NCBI GenBank assembly: GCA_021234155.1
Contig: JAJEKV010000090.1
Span: forward strand, 4,037,319-4,101,318
Reading direction: 5' to 3'
Length of the DNA: 64,000 nt
From: Isoetes taiwanensis
Taxonomy: Eukaryota; Streptophyta; Lycopodiopsida; Isoetales; Isoetaceae
In this document: piece after piece, positions 56,656 through 64,000 of the stretch
Layout of the letters: every line of letters starts with the position of its first letter
Numbering within the stretch: the first letter of the stretch is position 1
Position numbers and translations under genes: made by a program
The notes under the pieces: generated by a model
What the model was told of the DNA's origin: nothing
The model's input: the letters and a program-made list of their open reading frames with translations, nothing else
Databases searched by the model: none

Positions 56656-57369
56656 TTGGGTAGGCATATTATTTTTGTCTCTCGTTTTGGTAGAGTTGAT
56701 TTGTATAGGTCTTATTCTCTAGCAGTGCATCGGCTAATAAATGATATAGACCTATTCGAGAATGTCCAAGTGTGGGCAGCTTACGTAGCCTCTATATCAA
56801 GTTTAAAGACCAACAATTGGTTGAAGGAAGGGGGTAAAGGCATTCATTTTCTTCTACAATTTGTGAAAATTTGTGAAGATCCTCAACCTGAGCTTATTAT
56901 ACATGGGGTTGGGGCATTGGCACCAATCATTACATACCTATTTAACAAGCTATTTGTGTTGGTTTTTGCAAGATATTGCACATGAGATGGCAAAGTTGTA
57001 TGGAACTCCTAGTACTGACTTTATCACAATGTAATGGGGTTGAAAATCAATGGGCAATGATTGGACGAAAATTGGGATTTAAAAAGGAATGTCCCCTTTC
57101 CCCTACATTATTTGGCCTTCACTTATAAATTGGAGAAACTGGAGAGCTTCATTTGGACTTTGAGAGGGCATGCTGCAGAAAAAATACCTCCGACTTTTAG
57201 AAGCGCTTCCCAAAGAAAGTGAACCTGCAAAAGACTTGATGTCATGATCTTTAACTCAACTTAAAGGGACTGAAAGATGATTCTTGCTTTTCTCAAGGAT
57301 TGCATATTCCTCTAGCTGAGATATAGACCTAGAATTTTTACAATACTGCAATTCCATATTCTTCTCTCA

Positions 57370-57965
57370 TCATCTGGAAATAGTATTTGCCCCTGAACAA
57401 AAGGCTAGCATGACTGTAGCAAGGCATGTGAAAGTAACAACATCAGCCATCACACCATTTTGCATGCCTTCAAGACATTCTATAGCCATGTCGACCTCAT
57501 TGTTTACTCCATATCCTCTTATCATCGCATTCCATGATACAGTATCTAGCATTGGTAACTTGTCATATACATGTCGTGCCTCTATAAGGGATCCGCATCT
57601 TGCATACATATCTACTAAGATATTACCCATGAAAAGGTCATCTCTGAATTGACTCCCTGCAATCTCCATGTTTATTCCCCTGCCCTTGTCTATAGCTCAT
57701 ACCAGCACAAGCTTTCAATGCAAAAATGTACGTAACAACATTTGGTACTACTGTCTCCTGCTTCATTTATTCAAAGCAACTCAAAGCTTTCTGTCCACGA
57801 CGACATTCAACATATCCTCAAATTAATGCATTATATGAAACACAATCCCGGGCTGACAATTTGTAGAAAACCTCCTTTGCTTCTGCAAGCATGCCACATT
57901 CAACATACAATATCAGTAGAAACACTTGGAAAAAACATTGAGATTAATTTGTGTCACAATTTTTT
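57370..57965 (-). pseudogene. PPR gene fragment, decayed
   Basis: From about 57965 down, broken frames read YVECGMLAEAKEVFYKLSAR, VSYNALI-stop, KALSCFE-stop-MKQETVVPNVVTYIFALKAC. In the next frame (57669-57370) come DDLFMGNILVDMYARCGSL, EARHVYDKLPMLDTVSWNAM and ADVVTFTCLATVM. These are L, P and S PPR motifs in order. It lies beyond the E-motif end of the neighbouring PPR relic, so it is probably a separate dead copy. Confidence 0.75.
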
Positions 57966-57980
57966 CTTGTTAGCAGGGCT

Positions 57981-58036
57981 ATGGCAGCAGAGTGTGAGAG
58001 AAGAGCTCATGGCGGCAGAGTGTGAGAGAAGAGCTC
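57981..58036. repeat. 28-bp tandem duplication
   Basis: ATGGCRGCAGAGTGTGAGAG-AAGAGCTC occurs twice back to back (57981-58008, 58009-58036), one base different. It lies between the two PPR relics. Confidence 0.9.
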
Positions 58037-58139
58037 GTCGAAAAACAAAAAGGCCTAAATTGTGGGCATGCTGAAAGGTTTCGTGGAAGATCGCCAAGAT
58101 CTTGATGCAATCAACTCAGAAAATCTACTCTCCTTGTTC

Positions 58140-60547
58140 TTCTAATGCAAGTTTATTACCAAGTACCTTGTTTAGCACACATGGCTGCAATTAAAACATA
58201 AATTTCAGCATCTCCTGGGACAAAATGATGGGCGCTTTCTGCAGATATTCTTCCTTTCTTCACATCGCCATAAATTCTACACATAAATTCTACAGGCATT
58301 TAGCAAAGTAGCCTATGTAATAGCACCAGCTTGGGTAGACCTGCTATTAATGAGGTCCTCTGCTTCAAGCAACCATTTTGCAAAATCCAAGAAATATATC
58401 ATGGAACCATAATGTTCAGGAATTTGGGGAAGGCCATGGTCATATATAGCAAAATAGTAATGCCCTTCATCAAGAAGCCCTACATGACTAAATGACATGA
58501 GGATTCAAAAGAAGTAATAATGTTTGGTTGCATGCCTGCCTTCATCATTTTCATTTAATGAAAAAATCCAATAGCTTTATAAACATACCCATCCTTAGAA
58601 TAAGCTCCAGTTATGCCATTCCCACATTCTTTAAACCACCACATCTTCCATACATATTCATTAGTGACATGTATTGCCTTACCATCCTCCAAGGCAGACA
58701 TACTGGCACATGCTTCAAAAGGCATTATCTGAAATGCTTCTAAGCCCTCCTTGAATCCACTGCTAAGAATGAACAGAAACAATGGCAGTCGTATGATCTT
58801 ACATCTCTTTTCCACATTTTATCAAATACAATGCTGGTGTCTTGCAGACTACTATATTTTATTTATATATAAAGATTAAGAAGGGCAATACCTACCATAG
58901 AACTGATGCAACACCATGCTAAATACTATATGAATGAGTCAACTTACCCTCAGCTAAAAGCATAATTTCTGCAGAAGCACGAATGTTGATAAATGTATTC
59001 CATTTGCATTTGACGTAGGGATTCCAAGGCCTCCATGACACAACCCTGCTTGACATATCCAGAAATTGGAGCATTCATAAAGTACCTATCTCTATCATAT
59101 ACTATAGCAGAACCATCAGATGACAGCTTATATACTACAGAAACTTGAAGATCCTTTCCCCCAGATAACCTATCCGTCCGGTATATAGCTAGATAGCTTT
59201 GCTTCAAAAAGAAAAGGGCGAAGCCGAAGCTGTAGAAGCCAGATTGATTGTAAGAGGCTTCTTTCCCAGCTCGGATGATGGAGCAGGGGATGCATCACCT
59301 CTTAGGAAGTCGGAATAGGGACATAGCCAGCAACAGCAAGCGCACAGAGAAGAATGGTTGGGCCAAACTAACCTCACCAAGTTGTGCATAACCTGTAATC
59401 AACACATTCCATGACACTGTACCATGAGATTGCAACCTGCTAAAGACCTGCCATGCCTCTTCTATGTTGCCACACTTAAGATACATATCAACAAGCGTAT
59501 TTGTGACAACAATGTCAGACAGAAGACCTGCAACAATAACCTGTTCATGGATATGTCGACTCTGGATTATAGCCCCACCGGCGCCAGATGCTTTTGACAT
59601 GCTCAAGTATATGACTTTATCTGGCTTTATATTTTCTTGTTGCATATTCTGGAAACAGTCTAAAGCAAGGTTGCATTCACCATGGTGTATGTATCCTGCA
59701 ATCATCACTCCCCATAACACCCTATCTCTATTCTGCAATCTTTGAAAAACTCCATATGCCTCATCTAAACTTCCACATTTGGTGTATGTATCAATGAGGC
59801 TGCTTCCTACCACAATGTCGGCTTCAAACCTACTTCGAAAGATCTGCTCATGAATCCACCTGACCTGTTCCACGGTTCCTATAGCTTTTAAGATGCTAAA
59901 AAAGATGACCTTATCTGGTTTTACTCCAGCCTGTTGCATGTCTTGGAAGCACTGTAAAGAAAAATAGCATTCGTCCAGCAAACCACATCTTTCTTTTGCA
60001 ATTTGTGAAAAAATTTAGATGCCTCTGATAAGTGCTCGCATTTATCATACATATGAAGCAGGGCACTTGCCACAACAAGGTCGGAATGGAGTCCTTTTGT
60101 AAGAATGTATCCATGAATAAACATGCCATATTGTATGGAACCTATAGTACAACAGGCTTTCAAGGTACTAAAAAAAGTAAATTTATCAGCCATTTTTCCA
60201 TCATGCTGCATAACATAGCACAATTGAAAACCTACCTCTTCTTGATGAAGCTTGGAATGGGCGTCAATGATTGCATTCCAGGTATACTGGTCTGGCATGG
60301 AGACTCTGTTAAATGCCTGATTAGCTTCAAACAAACTGCCACGAGAGCCAAACAGGCGTATGAGATGGTTGGCCAACAGGGCGACCAATTCCAATCCGCT
60401 ATGGATCATGAGGGACTGCACATTTCTACCAAATTCTAGGTCTTGAAATTCTGTGCATTCCTGAAGCAGGAGAAAAACATGGTGTTTAGAGACAGGGGTT
60501 TCGAGAAGCTTCTGCTTCAACAAGGAACAGAGCTTCGAATATGTCAT
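58140..60547 (-). pseudogene. PLS-class PPR gene, decayed, E motif recognisable
   Basis: The ATG at 60547 begins MTYSKLCSLLKQKLLETPVS and is followed by LLQECTEFQDLEFGRNVQSL, MPDQYTWNAIIDAHSKLHQE and KADKFTFFSTLKACC-type repeats. A frameshift near 59985 moves to KPDKVIFFSILKAIG, VVGSSLIDTYTKCGSLDEA, VLWGVMIAGYIHHGECNLAL, DMYLKCGNIEEAWQVFSRLQ and GTVSWNVLITGYAQLGEV; after that the homology breaks near 59340. Weaker pieces follow (ISGYVKQGCVMEALESLRQM near 59060; ACASMSALEDGKAIH near 58700; SHVGLLDEGHYYFA and IPEHYGSM near 58440; AAESAHHFVPGDAE-type E motif near 58230). Total length suits one PLS-E gene that has lost function. Confidence 0.85.
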
Positions 60548-60559
60548 TAATAAATGCGC

Positions 60560-61600
60560 CTAGAGGGTTTGGCTCGCATGATGTCCAACCAAACTACTCC
60601 AGAAGGCCCGTCCGGAAGTGTTTCAGCTGGTTTTCCATTGAGAAGCTCCTGAAAAAGCTTGGCCAGGATTCTGTATTATTTTAGTTCACTCAAACAAGCT
60701 TATGTCTGAACAGAATTTATGTCTGATACAACACCGGGATTCTAACATCGTTTGTCGGATTTTTGAGGTGGGAAAGGAGAAAGCTGCATCCAGGTCCAGA
60801 AATTGGGCGAGAGAATTTCTGCCCGCACCGGTTACCAGGTTTCCACATTGGCTAACCAGAACATAGTTGACCTGGCATTTACCCCAGCAGTGGGTTTTTA
60901 GCAGTCAGTGGCATATTCTGGGTATATACTGATATATACCTAGAATATGCCATACACCCACATAAACAAGGGTTTGCCCCCTTAGGGGCAACCCAAAAAA
61001 TTATTTTATTTGCAACCTTTCCTTTCCTATTCTTAATTGATGCTTATTCTTATTTAATGGACAAGATTAAAAGGTTTCTATTCTAATCTGTTCTATTCTA
61101 TTCTACTATTAGTTCAACCCCCTAACTCTTCTAAACCTATTCTATCCATTTTATTCTATTTTAGGATATTACTCGATGGTGAAATATAAAACTATCGCTA
61201 AGTTTGCCACTTGGTAAAAGTCGTCACAAAATGAACAAGGAGATAAAGTACCTAAGATTTGTCCCTTAAAGTATATCATTCACATTTAAATAAAAAATAA
61301 GTGACAACTATGTGATAAAAGAAAGATATCCTTAACATGTATCATTAACACATTGAATAAAAAATTAAATGAGAACTTTGTGCTAAAGCAAAATAATTGG
61401 GAGGGGACATGTCAAAAACTAATCCAGAGGCGAATCATAAAGGGGATAACAAAAAAAGGATTAAAAAACACACTAACTAGCATAATAATGGATTGTTATA
61501 TATTATAAACTTCAAGGATGATATGATCTTTGGATCATTTTATTATGAAATAGATGGATAGCATATTCTTACAACATAAACCAACATACTTACAATAACA
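60560..61600. other. Non-coding, with a 44-bp hairpin
   Basis: No gene. 60909-60952 is an inverted repeat with 20-bp arms (TGGCATATTCTGGGTATATA against its complement, one mismatch) around CTGA. The rest is AT-rich. Confidence 0.65.
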
Positions 61601-61603
61601 AAG

Positions 61604-61870
61604 TCAACCACAAAGTGAGGAGGAAAAGCCACATGCACTTGCAAATTTTTTCATCAAACCATAATAACTTGTATATGGCTTGACACAACTGCACAACTGA
61701 CTAGCGCTGAGGCTTTTGGCAGCGTTACAACAAGCACTTGAAGGAGCGGTGTTGTGGATCACAACATCCTGACATGCACTTATGAGATTGCCACATTGAG
61801 CATTAGAAACCTGGAAATAGAGACCCAGAAACAACAGAACACTAAAGAGAATTGCAACCTTGACCTCCAT
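61604..61870 (-). CDS. Small secreted 8-cysteine protein, lipid-transfer-like
   Basis: 88 residues from the ATG at 61870. A clear signal peptide (VAILFSVLLFLGLYFQVSNA, cleavage about residue 24) precedes an eight-cysteine domain with order C-x6-C-x13-CC-x11-CxC-x17-C-x6-C, the plant LTP/hydrophobic-seed-protein fold. Mature part ~64 residues, so close to the short type-2-like non-specific lipid transfer proteins. Such proteins bind lipid in the apoplast and are linked to cuticle formation or defence. A TATTTAA box lies on the minus strand at 61917-61911, ~40 bp upstream, leaving a very short leader. Intact with no intron seen. Confidence 0.88.
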   Translation of the reverse strand: MEVKVAILFSVLLFLGLYFQVSNAQCGNLISACQDVVIHNTAPSSACCNAAKSLSASQLCSCVKPYTSYYGLMKKFASACGFSSSLCG

Positions 61871-61910
61871 TTGCAGATGCTTCTGTTGATTTGTTTAACG
61901 TAGCTTGGGA

Positions 61911-61917
61911 TTAAATA
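61911..61917 (-). promoter_or_regulatory. TATA-like box of the lipid-transfer-like gene
   Basis: TATTTAA on the minus strand, 40 bp before the ATG. Position fits a transcription start about 10 bp upstream of the coding region; weak on its own. Confidence 0.4.
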
Positions 61918-61919
61918 GT

Positions 61920-62480
61920 GCAACATTTAATATGGTTGTTGCCAATACATCTTTATGTCCTACAATGGATAAAGACAATACAACTATCTCATTTAATGGT
62001 CTACACATATTGATGTTCTTGACCGTGTAGAATTAATCCAATGTAGACCCATTGAAGTGATTGATCAAAAAAGATGATATATAACATCACATAAAAAGCG
62101 AATTTCCACAAAATAAGACTAGTTCACCTTAAGTCTTATTTGTATGTCGATCATATAATTATACAATTCAACATGATATAGAATCCGTAGAGATTTTTTT
62201 TTCCTTCCATTGGGACAAATAACCTATATATAAATGCTATAAATTGAAATCAATAACTCATGCTTATCCAAATTGAACAGGATGTAAAGATTGATAAACT
62301 AGCCTTTTGCACACACAAATAGATTTTCCTAATTTTGTCTTGTATCAACCCCTGCATTATCCTTATCGGACTCTTTAGTGTAAAGGAAGAGTCCTTGTTT
62401 TTTGGTGACCATTATTGGTGCAGGTTGATAACTAGTTATCAATAGTTATCAGTACTATTCCACTCATATAAGACCGATAA
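61920..62480. other. Non-coding upstream region
   Basis: AT-rich, no gene seen. Includes GATAACTAGTTATCAATAGTTATC repeats at about 62425-62450, close to the MITE-like element. Confidence 0.5.
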
Positions 62481-62483
62481 GGT

Positions 62484-62681
62484 GGTTATCGGTCTTTGCC
62501 GCAGCCGATAACCAAAAATGCGTGGCCTCGATTGTACGTCCTCGGCCGATATTTGGCACGTAAGGCCTCGGCCCGGCCTTCGGCCCTAACGGGCCTCAGG
62601 CTTACGTGCCAAATATCTGGCCTCGGACGTACAACCTCGGTCACACATTTTTGGTTATCGGCCTCGGCCAGACCGATAACC
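62484..62681. mobile_element. 198-bp palindromic MITE-like element
   Basis: Two arms of ~91 bp (62484-62575 and about 62591-62681) are reverse complements with few mismatches: GGTTATCGGTCT...AGACCGATAACC at the ends, CGATAACCAAAAATG against CATTTTTGGTTATCG, TTTGGCACGTAAG against CTTACGTGCCAAA, around a ~15-bp centre. GC content is far above the flanks. No protein. It is a perfect-length hairpin, so a non-autonomous DNA transposon or foldback element. The small minus- and plus-strand frames over it are repeat artefacts. Target duplication not settled. Confidence 0.8.
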
Positions 62682-62689
62682 TTACATAA

Positions 62690-64000
62690 TCTTCTTCCAT
62701 ATAAGCTAAATGGCATCACTAGAGGGCTTCCAAATTGAGTAAAATTTGGTTGTATAATGTCTATTTCTAAAGCAAATACATGCATGTCAGATAAATGGCT
62801 CAAGCTATTATGCATGCAATATGAGCCATTGAATCATTATTCTTGCATGGACGATCATTGGACCATAAGATTCGTTAGGTAGGAACTTTTTCTACAACCA
62901 TTATCAATTTAGTTCAATTCTTTGGAATTCTTCTTGCATTTTCAAATGGTCAGAACACAGTTTATGTGCCATTGCAAACAATAGATACGTGTCATTGCAA
63001 AAAAAAGATACGTTTTGAGACCTTTTTTTTAATCGAAATGATATGTCTTGAGACATTTTTTTCTTTGATTAGAAATAACATGTCATGTTTATGGCAGGCA
63101 TTTGGGTATAGGCATTCGAACATTCTAGATAATGAATTTGACAAAGTGTGGGGGCATTTATTTGTACAAGAAATTTATCGCGGCAACATTTTTCTCTAGT
63201 GGTTCACTTACTGGCTGAAATTCTGTTTTAATCTTGTAAGGGACAGGAAGAAACCGATGAAGATATCCAAAGTTTTGGAAGCTATAATGACCAGCAATCT
63301 CAGCTCCGCAGCAGTAGCACGTGCTACAGGATGGGCTGGTCTAGTTGGATTATGACTTCATGAACTTAAAGAAGCGGCAAACATCAAAGCGGGATAAAGA
63401 TTCCTTTAAATTCTATGAAGATTCTGTTAGGTTCTCTAAGATTCTATAAGAATCCTCCAAGATCCTCTAAGATTTTTTGAATAAAATTGTTGACAAAAAT
63501 AACGAGGTGCCAAATTTCTAGCAAGCAATCTCTAAATTGTTCAATCGTCTGACACTTGTCTAAATTGTCAAAATTTATAGCATTTTTTTTTCATATTTCT
63601 TCATATAGGTGGCGATCCTACAACCACTAGAATAACATTTTTTACCCTATCAAAAAAGGAAAAAAAAAAACCCTACTTTTTCCTGAGAAACCTACGTGTC
63701 ATTTTTAGAAGGAAGCATCAATTAAGAATATTCTAAAAGCATATTGCATATTGCTATCACAATTATATATGTTTAGATAAGAATTGTATTAGGGTTCCGC
63801 GTTGAGGGACGTTTTCATAGGTATGAAAATATTAATTCTCCCTTTTTCATTTTTGGTGGCAAATTTATGTCACAAAGTATGCACGATCATCCCCCGCTTG
63901 ACCAACCTCTCTATTTTTAAAGTGTTTATGTCACAAGGTATGCATGATCACCTCGTTTTTAGTGGTTTGATGGTTTGATGTGGATTTTTTTTGCAGGATG
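62690..64000. other. No gene recognised
   Basis: AT-rich. A run of short related units (AAGATTCTATAAGAATCC, CCAAGATCCTCTAAGATTTT) occurs at about 63395-63480. Two diverged copies of GTTTATGTCACAAGGTATGCA-like sequence occur near 63865 and 63925. Nothing else supported. Confidence 0.5.

Noticed and set aside
62486-62815. 109-codon minus-strand frame and its plus-strand partner
   Set aside because: Both cross the palindromic element; the open frame reflects its GC-rich inverted structure.

Overview
This window looks like nuclear DNA of a land plant with a large, repeat-rich genome. The signs are AT-rich intergenic DNA, PLS-class pentatricopeptide repeat (PPR) genes, a plant-type glycoside hydrolase 81 (GH81) glucanase, a small secreted 8-cysteine lipid-transfer-like protein, and nested plant-style Ty3/gypsy and LINE retroelements. 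A PPR protein with runs of S-type repeats, beside strongly decayed PPR copies, would suit a fern or other seed-free vascular plant. That placement is inference; no organelle or ribosomal marker is present.

Layout. 1-2000: short duplications and a decayed aspartic-protease fragment (minus strand). 4896-6488: an intact PPR-E protein (minus). 7331-8499: a LINE-type element carrying only ORF1 (minus). 9507-11997: a candidate LTR, its primer binding site and a broken gag of a Ty3/gypsy element. 12101-14820: a large direct duplication, a decayed Helitron replicase fragment (minus) and several short tandem duplications. 14871-16892: a complete secreted GH81 endo-1,3-beta-glucanase (minus), with a 20-bp perfect G-box palindrome upstream. 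17200-20600: mostly non-coding DNA with a large inverted repeat. 21204-22795: a second ORF1-only LINE (plus). Its last ~220 bp recur, apparently identical, at 24796-25017. 26690-28822: a 5'-truncated LINE with reverse transcriptase (plus). 28967-30689: open segments ending in a convincing terminal exon of unknown function.

32181-37903 is a complete but decayed chromodomain Ty3/gypsy element with target duplication ATGGA. 37904-38539 holds a fragment with a GHTHDDID motif. 38718-53655 is a second complete Ty3/gypsy element with 2.5-kb LTRs and target duplication TGAAG. An additional archaeal-like RNase H lies between its protease and reverse transcriptase. Its 3' LTR is split by a 4-kb LINE (about 48301-52312, minus) that has ORF1, endonuclease and reverse transcriptase.

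53661-64000 holds mostly non-coding DNA, two decayed PPR genes (57370-60547, minus), an intact lipid-transfer-like gene (61604-61870, minus) and a 198-bp palindromic MITE-like element (62484-62681).

Three host genes appear intact: the PPR gene, the GH81 gene and the lipid-transfer-like gene. They share strand but are far apart and show no functional link. Everything else with coding character is a retroelement, a decayed copy or an unresolved exon. I see no clear new multi-gene system. The best leads are the RNase H placement in the 15-kb element, the two ORF1-only LINEs, a LINE whose ORF1 and ORF2 share one frame across a single amber codon, and the tRNA-like segment plus terminal hairpin in the chromodomain element's LTRs.
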